Part shown: positions 54,799-64,000 of the stretch, in pieces
How the letters are laid out: each line of letters begins with the position of its first letter
How positions within the stretch are numbered: the stretch's first letter is position 1
Assembly: GCF_021183825.1 (NCBI RefSeq)
Contig: NZ_CP089211.1
Coordinates: 5,004,501 to 5,068,500 of the forward strand
Source: Sinomicrobium kalidii
GTDB lineage: Bacteria; Bacteroidota; Bacteroidia; Flavobacteriales; Flavobacteriaceae
Length of the DNA: 64,000 nt
Direction of reading: 5' to 3'
Notes under the pieces: generated by a model
What the model saw: only the letters and a program-made list of their open reading frames with translations
Database searches by the model: none
What the model was told of the DNA's origin: nothing
Translations under genes and position numbers: made by a program

Positions 54799-55488
54799 CT
54801 ACACTTTAAAAGTGAAGCCGTCCGATACCTTTTCTTTGTATTTTTCCTTGTCGAATTTATAGAGGAAAGAACCTTTTCGCGACGAGGTCATGTCTTTCTC
54901 CTTGAGTTTTACAAGTACGTCCATCTGTTTTATTTTCTTCTGGAAATTTCTTTTGTCCAGGTCTTCCCCGAGGATCACTTCATACAGCTTTTGCAGTTGG
55001 CGCATGGTGAACTTTTTGGGCAGCAGTTCAAAGCCTACGGGATTGGTAGATGTACGTCGCCTGAGCCTTCTGAGGGCTTTTCGCAGCATTTCGTTGTGGT
55101 CAAAGATCAGGTGGGGCACTTCTGATATGGAAAACCACTGTGCGGAATGCTCATCGAGCAGTTTCGGGTTGTGGTCGTTTATGTTAATGAGGGCGTAGTA
55201 GGCCACGGAAATGGTCCGTTCCACGGGGTCCCGGTCTACCTTGCTGAAGCCGTACAGCTGTTCCATATACACATTGTTCAGCCCTGTTAGTGTATAGAGC
55301 ACGCGATTTGCAGCCTGATCCAGGGTTTCGTTTTTCTTTAAAAATCCTCCCATCAATGACCATTTTCCCTTTTCGGGTTCGAACCCCCTTTTGATAAGCA
55401 GTAATTTGAGATCATCTTCATCAAAACCAAAAATGATACAGTCCACAGCCACCAGGGCTTTGTCTTCTTGATTGTAATTGTAATCCAT
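54799..55488 (-). CDS. araR: AraR: Nudix-fold regulator of arabinose use
   Basis: 229 residues from the ATG at 55488 (MDYNYNQEDKALVAVDCII). N-terminal Nudix domain (about 10-145) with a degenerate Nudix box: GGFLKKNETLDQAANRVLYT, where the RE and EE positions are replaced, so hydrolase activity is unlikely. C-terminal winged helix (about 150-229): FTMRQLQKLYEVILGEDLDKRNFQKKIKQMDVLVKL. This is the NrtR-type family to which Bacteroides AraR belongs, known to respond to L-arabinose. Divergent from the ara operon. Confidence 0.9.
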   Translation of the reverse strand: MDYNYNQEDKALVAVDCIIFGFDEDDLKLLLIKRGFEPEKGKWSLMGGFLKKNETLDQAANRVLYTLTGLNNVYMEQLYGFSKVDRDPVERTISVAYYALININDHNPKLLDEHSAQWFSISEVPHLIFDHNEMLRKALRRLRRRTSTNPVGFELLPKKFTMRQLQKLYEVILGEDLDKRNFQKKIKQMDVLVKLKEKDMTSSRKGSFLYKFDKEKYKEKVSDGFTFKV

Positions 55489-55786
55489 TAGTCCAAATTT
55501 ATTTTTTCCGATAATAGTAAGAACACTATACAAAGAGGGGAGAAACGGTTTTGTATAAACAATTTTGTAAGATTATCTTTATTTATGGATAAATATACAT
55601 TTAATTTTATGAAAAACTAAAATCCGGCAAAAATATTTTGTTTTCGGGCACACTGCATACTGCTTCAGAGGTTCAAATTGTGTAGTTCCTAATTCCGGGG
55701 CACTTTTTTTTCGATTATAATTAGCATTTTAATATTTTTTATTTACTTTTACAAATGTAAAACATACACTTTTAATCTTTAAAACT
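55489..55786. other. araR/ara operon intergenic region
   Basis: 298 bp. Besides the operator at 55747-55762 it holds TATACAAA (55527-55534) and TTTGTATA (55550-55557), a perfect 8-bp inverted repeat on the araR side. Confidence 0.6.
55747..55762. promoter_or_regulatory. Candidate AraR operator
   Basis: TTTTACA-AA-TGTAAAA, a perfect 16-bp palindrome that overlaps the TACTTTTA box (55744-55751, near-match to TAnnTTTG) and lies 24 bp before the arabinofuranosidase ATG. Position fits repression of the ara operon by AraR. Confidence 0.6.
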
Positions 55787-57331
55787 ATGAAAACCAACAC
55801 TATCTTATCGGTGGCCCTGTTCGGGCTATCCGTATTAGGTACGCAGGCACAGCAGAAAGTGGTTGTGCAGACGGATGCTGGAGAGCACACTATAAGTAAA
55901 CACATCTACGGTCATTTTGCCGAACACCTTGGCCGTTGTATATATGACGGCTTTTACATAGGGGAGGACAACAAGACGATCCCCAACACCGCAGGGGTAC
56001 GGAATGATATTGTTGATGCATTGAAAGCGCTGAAAATACCCAATCTCCGCTGGCCCGGCGGATGTTTTGCCGATACCTACCACTGGAAAGACGGAATCGG
56101 CCCCAGGGAAGAGCGCCCGACCATAGTAAACCGCTGGTGGGGAGGAGTGACGGAAGACAACAGCTTCGGGACACACGACTTTTTAAATATGTGCGAACTC
56201 CTGGAAACGGAACCTTACCTTTCCGGAAATGTGGGAAGCGGCACGGTACAGGAACTCATCGACTGGGTGCAGTATACAAACCACGATGGAACGAGCCCCA
56301 TGGCCGACCTGAGAAGGGAGAACGGCCGCAAGGAGCCCTGGGACGTAAAATACTGGGGTATCGGTAACGAAGCCTGGGGATGTGGCGGAAATATGACTGC
56401 AGAATACTATTCTGACGTCTACAGAAAGTACGCTACCTTTCTTACGGGGTGGTCTAATGAAAGTGGTATATTCCGCATAGCTTCCGGGGCATCCGATGCA
56501 GATTATAACTGGACCGAAGTGCTGATGAAGAACATTAAGCACAACCTTATAGAAGGTATGGCACTGCATCACTATGCTGTAATAGAATGGAACAATAAAG
56601 GACCGGCCGCTACTTTTACCGAAAAACAATATTTCCGCACGATGCAAAGCGCCCTGGAAATGGAAGAGCTGGTAACAAAGCACAGCGCCATTATGGACAA
56701 ATATGACCCGGAAAACAAGATAGCCCTCGTAGTAGACGAGTGGGGCGGATGGTACGATGTGGAACCCGGCACCAATCCCGGCTTCCTTTACCAGCAGAAC
56801 ACCATGCGCGACGCCATGATCGCCGCAACTACGCTTAATATTTTCAACAATCATGCAAGGCGGGTGAAAATGGCCAACCTGGCACAAACAGTTAATGTGC
56901 TGCAGGCCGTGATCCTCACCGATGAAGAAAAAATGATACTTACCCCTACATACCACGTAATGAAAATGTACAGTGTCCACCAGGATGCCACCCTGCTTCC
57001 GGTAGAATTCGACAATGTGGATTATACTTATAACGGGGAAAAACTTCCGGCACTTTCGGTTTCGGCTTCCAGGGATAAAAACGGAACTGTGCACGTATCA
57101 CTGGCGAATATCGACGCTTCCGAGGAACATACGGTGTCCCTTAATTTGGAAGGGGTAAACCTGAAAAATACTGAGGGAACCATTCTTGCTTCCGAAAAAC
57201 TTCAGGACCACAACACTTTTGAGAACCCGGAAAAAGTAACGCCGGGGAAATTCACGGATTTTTCCCGTAAAAAAGGGGCACTCGAAGTAGAACTTCCTCC
57301 ATTTTCCGTAGTGACACTCGAATTTAAATGA
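55787..57331 (+). CDS. Secreted alpha-N-arabinofuranosidase (GH51)
   Basis: 514 residues. Signal peptide (MKTNTILSVALFGLSVLGTQAQ). (beta/alpha)8 barrel then a beta-sandwich domain. Acid/base Glu195 (GIGNEAWGCGG) and nucleophile Glu318 (VVDEWGGWYD) are in place, with LRWPGGCFADTYHWKDGIG typical for GH51. Releases terminal arabinofuranose from arabinan or arabinoxylan in the periplasm. First gene of the ara operon. Confidence 0.93.
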   Translation: MKTNTILSVALFGLSVLGTQAQQKVVVQTDAGEHTISKHIYGHFAEHLGRCIYDGFYIGEDNKTIPNTAGVRNDIVDALKALKIPNLRWPGGCFADTYHWKDGIGPREERPTIVNRWWGGVTEDNSFGTHDFLNMCELLETEPYLSGNVGSGTVQELIDWVQYTNHDGTSPMADLRRENGRKEPWDVKYWGIGNEAWGCGGNMTAEYYSDVYRKYATFLTGWSNESGIFRIASGASDADYNWTEVLMKNIKHNLIEGMALHHYAVIEWNNKGPAATFTEKQYFRTMQSALEMEELVTKHSAIMDKYDPENKIALVVDEWGGWYDVEPGTNPGFLYQQNTMRDAMIAATTLNIFNNHARRVKMANLAQTVNVLQAVILTDEEKMILTPTYHVMKMYSVHQDATLLPVEFDNVDYTYNGEKLPALSVSASRDKNGTVHVSLANIDASEEHTVSLNLEGVNLKNTEGTILASEKLQDHNTFENPEKVTPGKFTDFSRKKGALEVELPPFSVVTLEFK

Positions 57332-57379
57332 TTATTTTTTTGAATTAGTTTTAAATATTGAAAAACAGAATATAGTAAC

Positions 57380-59080
57380 ATGAGCAGTTATGTAGTTGGA
57401 TTGGATTTTGGTACGGATTCGGTAAGGGCTGTACTGGTAGATACGGCCAACGGGGATACCCTCGAAAGCGAAGTACATTGGTACAGGAGATGGAAAGAAG
57501 GAAAGTACTGTAATGCCGGAAAAAACCGTTTCCGTCAACATCCGCTGGACCATATTGAAGGTATGGAAGCTACCATTAAAAAGGTGGTGGAAAGATCAGG
57601 AATAAAACCGGAAGATGTTCTCGGAATATGTATCGATACCACGGGGTCATCTCCCGTTCCCGTGGATAAAAACGGTACGGCACTGGCATTGACGCCGGGT
57701 TTTGAAGAAAACCCCAATGCGATGATGGTCCTCTGGAAAGACCACACTTCAATCAACGAAGCCGCGGAGATCAACCGCGTATCCAGGACCTGGGGAGGAA
57801 CAGATTACACCAAATACATAGGAGGTGTGTATTCCTCGGAATGGTTTTGGGCAAAAATACTGCACATTGTAAGGAAAGACAGTGCCGTGAAAGAAGCTGC
57901 GTGGTCCTGGATGGAACACTGCGACCAGATGACGTACATTCTCACGGGTGAAAAAGATCCCAAAGCTTTTAAGCGGAGCAGATGTGCCGCCGGGCACAAG
58001 GCCATGTGGCACGAAAGCTGGGGCGGACTTCCGGAAGATGATTTTCTCTCCCGGCTGGACCCGTATCTCGTAGAGGTCAAACAAAATCTTTATACGGATA
58101 CCCATACTTCCGATGTGGTAGCCGGTAACCTGAGCAAAGAGTGGAGTGAAAAACTCGGGTTGACCGAAAATACCGTAGTAGCTGTCGGTACCTTTGATGC
58201 CCATGCCGGAGCTGTAGGAGCCGGTGCCGAAGCTTTTTCCCTGGTAAGGGTAATGGGGACTTCTACCTGTGATATTATGGTAGCCCCCAAAGAGGTTATC
58301 GGGACCAATGCCGTAAAAGGTATTTGCGGACAGGTGGACGGTTCTGTTGTCCCCGGCTGGATGGGCCTGGAAGCGGGACAATCTGCCTTTGGTGATTTGC
58401 TGGCGTGGTTCCGGGAAATCGTATCCTGGCCTTTGGATAATCTGTTACAGGATACGGAATTACTTTCGGAGGAAACCAGGCAACAACTTAAAGAAGAACT
58501 CAGAAACAGGGTGATCCCCGAATTATCGGTACAGGCAGAAAAGATTCCTGCGGAAGAAAGTGTTCCCCTCGCTCTGGACTGGATAAACGGACGCCGGACC
58601 CCTTTCGCCGACCAGGCCCTGAAATCTGCCATTACGGGACTTGATCTCGGAACGAAGGCCCCGCATATATTCCGTGCACTGGTTGAAGCCATATGTTTCG
58701 GTGCCCGGAAGATCGTAGACAGGTTTGAGGAAGAAGGTGTGGAAATAAAATCGGTTGTAGGGATAGGCGGAGTAGCTAAAAAAGCGCCTTTCGTTATGCA
58801 AACCCTTGCCGATGTGTTAAACAGGCCCATACGGATTGCCGTTTCCGACCAGGCACCCGCACTCGGGGCGGCCATCTATGCTGCTGTTGCCGCAAGGGTA
58901 TATCCCACTGTGGAGGACGCTGTAAAAGCTATGGGCAGCCCTATGGAAAAGACTTATGAACCCAGGGAAAATATGATCGGGATCTACAATGAAAAATATG
59001 CCCGCTATGAAACCCTTGCTGAGTTTATTGAAGAAGATACGCATAAGAAAAACACTATAAAAGTTACATCGGATGTCTGA
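57380..59080 (+). CDS. araB: Ribulokinase
   Basis: 566 residues, FGGY sugar kinase: VVGLDFGTDSVRAVLVD (phosphate 1), GICIDTTGSSPVPVDK, VVGIGGVAKKAPFVMQTLADVLNRPI (phosphate 2/adenosine) and GAAIYAAVA. Phosphorylates L-ribulose to L-ribulose 5-phosphate. Its 3' end overlaps araD by 8 bp. Confidence 0.94.
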   Translation: MSSYVVGLDFGTDSVRAVLVDTANGDTLESEVHWYRRWKEGKYCNAGKNRFRQHPLDHIEGMEATIKKVVERSGIKPEDVLGICIDTTGSSPVPVDKNGTALALTPGFEENPNAMMVLWKDHTSINEAAEINRVSRTWGGTDYTKYIGGVYSSEWFWAKILHIVRKDSAVKEAAWSWMEHCDQMTYILTGEKDPKAFKRSRCAAGHKAMWHESWGGLPEDDFLSRLDPYLVEVKQNLYTDTHTSDVVAGNLSKEWSEKLGLTENTVVAVGTFDAHAGAVGAGAEAFSLVRVMGTSTCDIMVAPKEVIGTNAVKGICGQVDGSVVPGWMGLEAGQSAFGDLLAWFREIVSWPLDNLLQDTELLSEETRQQLKEELRNRVIPELSVQAEKIPAEESVPLALDWINGRRTPFADQALKSAITGLDLGTKAPHIFRALVEAICFGARKIVDRFEEEGVEIKSVVGIGGVAKKAPFVMQTLADVLNRPIRIAVSDQAPALGAAIYAAVAARVYPTVEDAVKAMGSPMEKTYEPRENMIGIYNEKYARYETLAEFIEEDTHKKNTIKVTSDV

Positions 59081-59771
59081 ATACAAAGCAATAAAAGAAG
59101 TGTGTTACAAGGCAAATATGGAATTGCCCGAACTCGGGTTAGTGGTATACACTTTTGGTAATGTAAGCTGCGTGGACCGGAAAAACAACGTCTTTGCCAT
59201 TAAGCCCAGCGGAGTACCTTATGAAGACCTTGCCCCGGAAGACATAGTTATAGTCGATTTTGAAAACAATATTGTAGAAGGAAAAATGCGCCCGTCTTCA
59301 GATACGAAAACCCATGCTTACCTTTACAAGACCTGGGAAGATATCGGAAGTATTGTACATACCCATGCCACCTATTCCGTAGCCTGGGCGCAGGCACAGA
59401 TGGACATCCCCATTTTCGGGACCACCCATGCCGACCACCTGACCAGTGACATTCCCTGTGCACCTCCCATGAAGGATGAATACATAGAAGGAAATTATGA
59501 GCATATGACGGGCAAGCAGATCATAGACTGTTTTAAAGAAAAAGGGCTGTCCCATACGGAAGTGGAAATGGTATTGCTGGGTAACCACGGGCCTTTTGCC
59601 TGGGGGAAAAATGCAGACAAGGCCGTGTATAACAGTAAAGTAATGGAAGAACTGGCTAAGATGGCCTACCTTACCCTGCAGATAAATCCTTCCGCACCGC
59701 GATTGAAGGATACTTTAATACAAAAGCATTACAACCGTAAACACGGAAAAGATGCGTATTACGGACAATAA
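59073..59771 (+). CDS. araD: L-ribulose-5-phosphate 4-epimerase
   Basis: 232 residues, class II aldolase family. Zinc ligands are in VHTHATYSVAWAQ and GTTHADHL, with MVLLGNHGPFAWGK and YDGK-like catalytic region. Epimerises L-ribulose 5-phosphate to D-xylulose 5-phosphate for the pentose phosphate pathway. Confidence 0.94.
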   Translation: MSEYKAIKEVCYKANMELPELGLVVYTFGNVSCVDRKNNVFAIKPSGVPYEDLAPEDIVIVDFENNIVEGKMRPSSDTKTHAYLYKTWEDIGSIVHTHATYSVAWAQAQMDIPIFGTTHADHLTSDIPCAPPMKDEYIEGNYEHMTGKQIIDCFKEKGLSHTEVEMVLLGNHGPFAWGKNADKAVYNSKVMEELAKMAYLTLQINPSAPRLKDTLIQKHYNRKHGKDAYYGQ

Positions 59772-59832
59772 ATAACAAAAACAATAAGAATTCAAGTAAC
59801 GTAAAAAACAAAAGGATAATCAAGCGATAAAA

Positions 59833-61329
59833 ATGATAAAACTGAATGAACACGAAGTGTGGTTCGTCACGGGTAGCCAGCACTTATACGGGGAAGAAAC
59901 ATTAAGGAATGTTGCCAGGCATTCGGAAGAAATAGCAAAAAATCTCAATAACAGCAGCGAAATACCGGTAGATGTGGTCTTTAAACCTACCGTGACCACA
60001 TCGGAACAGATCGCGGCAATTTGCCGGGAAGCCAATGTAACTGACCGGTGTGTGGGGGTTGTGGTGTGGATGCACACCTTTTCACCCGCTAAAATGTGGA
60101 TAAAAGGGCTGCAACTGTTAAACAAGCCGATGTGCCATCTGCATACCCAGTATAATTCCGAAATACCTTGGGACGATATTGACATGGACTTTATGAACGA
60201 AAACCAGTCTGCCCACGGCGGAAGGGAATTCGGTTTTATGGTAAGCAGGCTGCGGAAAAACCGCAAAGTAATTGCCGGGCACTGGAAAGATGAAAAAGTG
60301 CAGAAGAAACTCGGAACATGGAGTCGTGTTGCTGTTGGATGGCATGCTTTCCAAACCACAAAAATAGCCAGGATAGGCGATAATATGCGGAACGTTGCCG
60401 TAACCGAAGGCGATAAGGTAGAGGCCGAGGTACGTTTCGGTTTCGCCGTAAACGGATATGGTATCGGTGATGTGGTGGAATACCTGAATGCTGTAACAGA
60501 CAGTGAAGTGGAGGCGCTGGTAGCTACTTACAGGGAACTGTATAAAACCGATAATCCCGCATTTAATGAAACTTCCGTAAAAGATGCTGCAAGAATAGAG
60601 CTCGGACTCCGGGCCTTCTTGGAAGAAGGCGGTTTCGGAGGATTTACCAATACGTTTGAGGACCTTCACGGGTTTAAGCAACTACCCGGTATCCCCACCC
60701 AACGGCTGATGGCCGACGGTTACGGCTACGGAGGAGAAGGCGACTGGAAAACTGCGGCATTACTTCATACCATGAAAGTAATGACCCAGGGACTTGAAGG
60801 CGGAACCTCATTTATGGAGGATTACACCTATGATTTCCGTAAAAACGGTTCCAGGGTACTAGGGTCGCATATGCTCGAAATATGCCCTTCCATAGCTTCG
60901 GGACAGCCCAGGCTGGAAGTACATCCGTTATCCATCGGAGGAAAAGAAGACCCTGCGCGATTGGTGTTCGATGTAGGAGCCGGCCCCGCCATAAATGTGG
61001 CACTGATGGATATGGGAAACAGGTTCCGCCTGCTGGTCAACGAAGTACAAACGGTAGCACCGGAGCACGACCTGCCCAAACTTCCCGTGGCCCGCGCTTT
61101 GTGGAAACCCGAGCCTGACCTTGAAACTGCCGCATCCGCCTGGATACTCGCAGGGGGCTCCCATCATACGGTGTACAGCAAAGCCGCTACAACCGAATTC
61201 ATGGAAGATTTTGCAGAAATTGCAGGGGTAGAGTTGCTGCCCATAGATAAAGATACCATTGTCCGGGATTTCAAGGATAAGTTACGGTGGAATGAAGTAT
61301 ATTACCACTTGTTTCAAAACAATATGTAA
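59833..61329 (+). CDS. araA: L-arabinose isomerase
   Basis: 498 residues, close to 500 of E. coli AraA. Motifs: [63 protein letters not shown], then [12 protein letters not shown], which includes a metal Glu. Isomerises L-arabinose to L-ribulose. Cytoplasmic. Confidence 0.96.
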   Translation: MIKLNEHEVWFVTGSQHLYGEETLRNVARHSEEIAKNLNNSSEIPVDVVFKPTVTTSEQIAAICREANVTDRCVGVVVWMHTFSPAKMWIKGLQLLNKPMCHLHTQYNSEIPWDDIDMDFMNENQSAHGGREFGFMVSRLRKNRKVIAGHWKDEKVQKKLGTWSRVAVGWHAFQTTKIARIGDNMRNVAVTEGDKVEAEVRFGFAVNGYGIGDVVEYLNAVTDSEVEALVATYRELYKTDNPAFNETSVKDAARIELGLRAFLEEGGFGGFTNTFEDLHGFKQLPGIPTQRLMADGYGYGGEGDWKTAALLHTMKVMTQGLEGGTSFMEDYTYDFRKNGSRVLGSHMLEICPSIASGQPRLEVHPLSIGGKEDPARLVFDVGAGPAINVALMDMGNRFRLLVNEVQTVAPEHDLPKLPVARALWKPEPDLETAASAWILAGGSHHTVYSKAATTEFMEDFAEIAGVELLPIDKDTIVRDFKDKLRWNEVYYHLFQNNM

Positions 61330-61334
61330 CATGT

Positions 61335-61424
61335 TTTGACGCTGCTTAGCAACCGGAGGAAAGACTAATCGGTTCCGTCATTTTGAATGGAATCGGAATC
61401 CACCGGTTGCTAAGCAGCGTCAAA
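61335..61424 (+). repeat. Small element with perfect 22-bp inverted ends between araA and the mutarotase gene
   Basis: TTTGACGCTGCTTAGCAACC and two further bases (61335-61356) are the exact complement of 61403-61424; the 46-bp centre holds a weaker nested hairpin (GGTTCC/GGAATC). No ORF. The centre ends in CATTTTGAATGG, like common Bacteroidota intergenic repeats. Looks like a MITE- or REP-type insertion; no target duplication is clear. Confidence 0.75.
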
Positions 61425-61448
61425 GCACACCAGTCAAATTAGAGATCT

Positions 61449-62615
61449 ATGAAAACCTATTATTTAACTGCTGTATTATTTGCCTTGCTGGCCTGTAATA
61501 CCAAACAAAAGAAACAGGAAGAACAAAAGGAACCGGCAACAGGGGAAAAGGAGGTCCGGACCTCCGTAACCCGTGAAAAGTTCGGCACATTGCCCGATGG
61601 AAAGGAAGTGGAACGCTATACACTTACCAACACCAATGGCATAGAAATGAAGGTGATGACCTATGGCGGGATCATTACCTCCCTGAAAACTCCCGATAAA
61701 GAAGGAAAAACAGGAGATATTGTGCTCGGTTTTGACACTTTGGAAGACTACCTGCAGAAAGTACCCTACTTCGGAGCAATTATCGGCAGGTATGGCAATC
61801 GTATCGCCAATGGGAAATTCACTTTGGATGACACCGAATATACCCTGGCACAAAATGACGGAAAGAACCACCTGCACGGGGGGAATAAGGGATTTGACAA
61901 GGTTCTTTGGAAAGCCTCGGAAGCAAAGGTAGACAACGGCACAGCCCTGAAACTCCGGTATAAAAGCAAGGATATGGAAGAAGGGTATCCCGGTAACCTG
62001 GATATAACTGTAACCTATACCCTGACCAATAATGACGAACTCAAGGTGAATTACCGGGCAACCACCGATAAAAAAACGGTGGTGAACCTTACTCAGCATT
62101 CCTATTTTAACCTTGCCCCGGACAGCGAAAATATTCTCAGTCAGGAACTGCAGTTAAATGCCGATGCTTTCCTCCCGGTAAGCAAAACCTTGATCCCTAC
62201 CGGAGAATTAAAAAAAGTTGGAGGCACTCCGTTTGATTTCAGGCAATCCAAAACTGTAGGGAAAGATATCGAACAGCAGGATGAGCAGTTGAGCTACGGG
62301 AATGGCTATGATCATTGCTGGGTGCTGAACGGTGAAAACGGCAGTATGAAAAAAGCCGCTTCCCTTTACGATCCTTCAAGTGGCCGTGTGATGGAAGTAC
62401 TTACCACAGAGCCCGGCATTCAGTTTTATTCCGGAAACTTCCTGGACGGGTCACTGACCGGGAAAGGAAATAAAAAATACGGTTTCCGTTCCGGTTTGTG
62501 CCTGGAAACGCAACACTATCCCGATGCTCCCAACCAGCCCGATTTCCCGACTACGGTGCTCAACCCGGGAGAAGAATATAACACAACGACTGTTTTCAAA
62601 TTTTCTGTTAAATAA
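61449..62615 (+). CDS. galM: Aldose 1-epimerase lipoprotein
   Basis: 388 residues. Lipobox FALLAC, Cys16. Mutarotase fold: TYGGIITSLKTPDKEG, VPYFGAIIGRYGNRIANGKF, QNDGKNHLHGGNKGFDKVLW, GYDHCWVLNG (base histidine) and CLETQHYPDAPNQPDFPTTVL (acid Glu). Interconverts anomers, here presumably of L-arabinose, in the periplasm. Confidence 0.92.
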   Translation: MKTYYLTAVLFALLACNTKQKKQEEQKEPATGEKEVRTSVTREKFGTLPDGKEVERYTLTNTNGIEMKVMTYGGIITSLKTPDKEGKTGDIVLGFDTLEDYLQKVPYFGAIIGRYGNRIANGKFTLDDTEYTLAQNDGKNHLHGGNKGFDKVLWKASEAKVDNGTALKLRYKSKDMEEGYPGNLDITVTYTLTNNDELKVNYRATTDKKTVVNLTQHSYFNLAPDSENILSQELQLNADAFLPVSKTLIPTGELKKVGGTPFDFRQSKTVGKDIEQQDEQLSYGNGYDHCWVLNGENGSMKKAASLYDPSSGRVMEVLTTEPGIQFYSGNFLDGSLTGKGNKKYGFRSGLCLETQHYPDAPNQPDFPTTVLNPGEEYNTTTVFKFSVK

Positions 62616-62668
62616 AACTTATGGAATCAGGGGACACCTCACTTTTCCATAAAAACCGACCATAACAC

Positions 62669-64000
62669 ATGAAAAGTTTAGATACTTTAGACTGGATATG
62701 TATATCCATTTACTTTTTAGTCCTGTTCGGCCTGGCCTTATGGGTAATATTAAAGAAGACAAAAAATACTGAAGATTATTTCCTCGCCGGAAGAAATATA
62801 GGCTGGTTCGTAGTAGGAGCCTCCATATTTGCTTCCAACATCGGCTCGGAACACGTAGTGGGGCTGGCCGGTGCCGGTGCCGGAGATAAAATGCCCATGC
62901 TTATTTTTGAGATCCAGGCCTGGGTGGTACTGATCCTGGGCTGGGTATTCCTGCCGTTCTATGCACGCAGCGGTGTGTTTACCATGCCGGAGTTCCTGGA
63001 ACGGCGGTTCAGCGCAAAATCCCGGTGGTTTTTGTCCGTTGTATCCCTGGTGGCTTACATACTCACTAAAGTTTCGGTTACAATATATGCCGGAGGGGTA
63101 GTGGTTTCCGCATTACTCGGTATCAATTTCTGGGTAGGTGCCATAGCCACAGTGATTTTAACAGGAGTTTATACCATTTTCGGGGGGATGCGTGCCGTGG
63201 TCTATACGGAAACCCTGCAAGCCATTATTCTTGTGATCGGTGCGACAGCGCTGACCTTTATCGGCCTGGATCATGTTGGCGGATGGGGAGAACTGAAAGC
63301 TACCCTCGGACCGGAATACTTCAACATGTGGCGACCGCCTTCCGATCCCGACTTTCCCTGGCCGAGCTTGTTCATCACCAGTACCATTATCGGTATTTGG
63401 TATTGGTGTACCGACCAGTATATCGTACAGCGGACATTGACGGCAAAAAACCTCAAAGAGGGAAGGAGAGGAGCCATTTGGGGTGCGTTCCTTAAATTGC
63501 TTCCCGTGTTTATATTTTTAATTCCTGGAGTTATAGCCCTGGCCTTAAAGCAAAAAGGATTGCTGGAGTGGGATACTCCGGACCAGGCTTTTCCCGTACT
63601 CATGAGTAACCTGTTACCTTCGGGACTTCGCGGACTGGTAGCTGCAGGCTTGCTTGCCGCCTTGATGAGTTCCCTCGCATCTGTGTTCAATTCCTGTTCT
63701 ACCCTGTTTACCGTGGATATCTATAAAAAACTCAAACCGGACACCCCGGAGATAAAACTGGTACGTATAGGACGAATAGCAACATTGGTCGTAGTGTTTC
63801 TCGGTATAATCTGGATTCCCATCATGGCCAATATATCCGGTGTGCTTTATGAATACCTGCAATCCGTGCAATCCTATATAGCCCCTCCGATTACTGCGGT
63901 ATTCCTGCTCGGTATCTTCTACAAGCGGATCAATGCCACAGGAGCATACGCTACGCTGGTTATCGGTTTTATCATCGGGATGGGCAGGATCGCTATCGAA
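62669..64000 (+). CDS. SSS-family sodium/sugar symporter (3' end cut by window edge)
   Basis: 444 residues so far, open to the window edge. Multiple membrane segments; typical SSS signatures: EDYFLAGRNIGWFVVGASIFASNIGSEHVVGLAGAGA, GGMRAVVYTETLQAIILVIGA and WPSLFITSTIIGIWYWCTDQYIVQR. In the ara operon it is a good candidate for L-arabinose uptake. Start ATG at 62669 chosen because MKSLDTLDWICISIYF begins the first helix. Confidence 0.9.
   Translation, partial: MKSLDTLDWICISIYFLVLFGLALWVILKKTKNTEDYFLAGRNIGWFVVGASIFASNIGSEHVVGLAGAGAGDKMPMLIFEIQAWVVLILGWVFLPFYARSGVFTMPEFLERRFSAKSRWFLSVVSLVAYILTKVSVTIYAGGVVVSALLGINFWVGAIATVILTGVYTIFGGMRAVVYTETLQAIILVIGATALTFIGLDHVGGWGELKATLGPEYFNMWRPPSDPDFPWPSLFITSTIIGIWYWCTDQYIVQRTLTAKNLKEGRRGAIWGAFLKLLPVFIFLIPGVIALALKQKGLLEWDTPDQAFPVLMSNLLPSGLRGLVAAGLLAALMSSLASVFNSCSTLFTVDIYKKLKPDTPEIKLVRIGRIATLVVVFLGIIWIPIMANISGVLYEYLQSVQSYIAPPITAVFLLGIFYKRINATGAYATLVIGFIIGMGRIAIE

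Noticed and set aside
56183..57094. 303-codon open frame on the minus strand inside the arabinofuranosidase gene
   Set aside because: Fully antisense to a GH51 gene with intact catalytic residues; a codon-bias shadow.

Overview
The window reads as chromosome of a member of the Bacteroidota, most likely family Flavobacteriaceae; I do not name a genus. The support is: promoters of the type TTG-N(17-23)-TAnnTTTG with no Shine-Dalgarno sequences; many family-typical proteins (DUF6702, carboxypeptidase-regulatory-like lipid/secreted proteins, DUF4369/TlpA lipoproteins, a PRK-type acidic 97-residue protein); a bifunctional HisB and fused HisIE; a Nudix-fold AraR regulator; and a deoxyhypusine-synthase-like gene in a polyamine operon. 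No rRNA, tRNA, integrase, prophage or CRISPR was found.

Layout. 1-5344 (minus): secreted M1 metallopeptidase (cut by the window edge), a DUF6702 protein and three tandem paralogues with a carboxypeptidase-regulatory-like domain. 5551-13881: mixed housekeeping genes (PepE, SugE-type SMR pump, glutaminyl cyclotransferase, SRP RNA, SDR, transaldolase-like FSA, thioredoxin-fold lipoprotein, ABC-F ATPase, HhH protein). 13903-14763: OmpA-type protein. 14926-22790: complete histidine operon hisG-D-C-B-H-A-F-IE, preceded by a clear His leader peptide and transcription attenuator. 22833-39217: a long run of small accessory or stress-type genes (HslJ-like lipoprotein, CorA, GNATs, RibD-like, VOC, Crp/Fnr, HxlR with a divergent promoter, NTF2-like, TfoX-like, DinB, ICMT-like, Tat-exported threonine-aldolase-like protein, phytanoyl-CoA dioxygenase, cupin, YqjF, beta-barrel, small multidrug export).

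40087-48873 is the most accessory stretch: two single-base-frameshifted mini-genes with a shared leader sequence, a membrane-protein gene with a stop at codon 3, a REP-associated tyrosine transposase (RAYT) flanked by inverted REP hairpins, a PH-SHOCT protein, a stand-alone HsdR-N-type nuclease, a degenerate 21-bp minisatellite and a 148-bp tandem repeat.

50597-54398 (minus) carries speA, an agmatinase and a deoxyhypusine-synthase-like gene, a probable polyamine pathway from arginine. 54799-64000 is an L-arabinose locus: AraR, divergent from secreted/periplasmic arabinofuranosidase, AraB, AraD, AraA, a mutarotase lipoprotein and an SSS-family symporter (cut by the window end). A perfect 16-bp palindrome over the promoter is a good candidate AraR operator.
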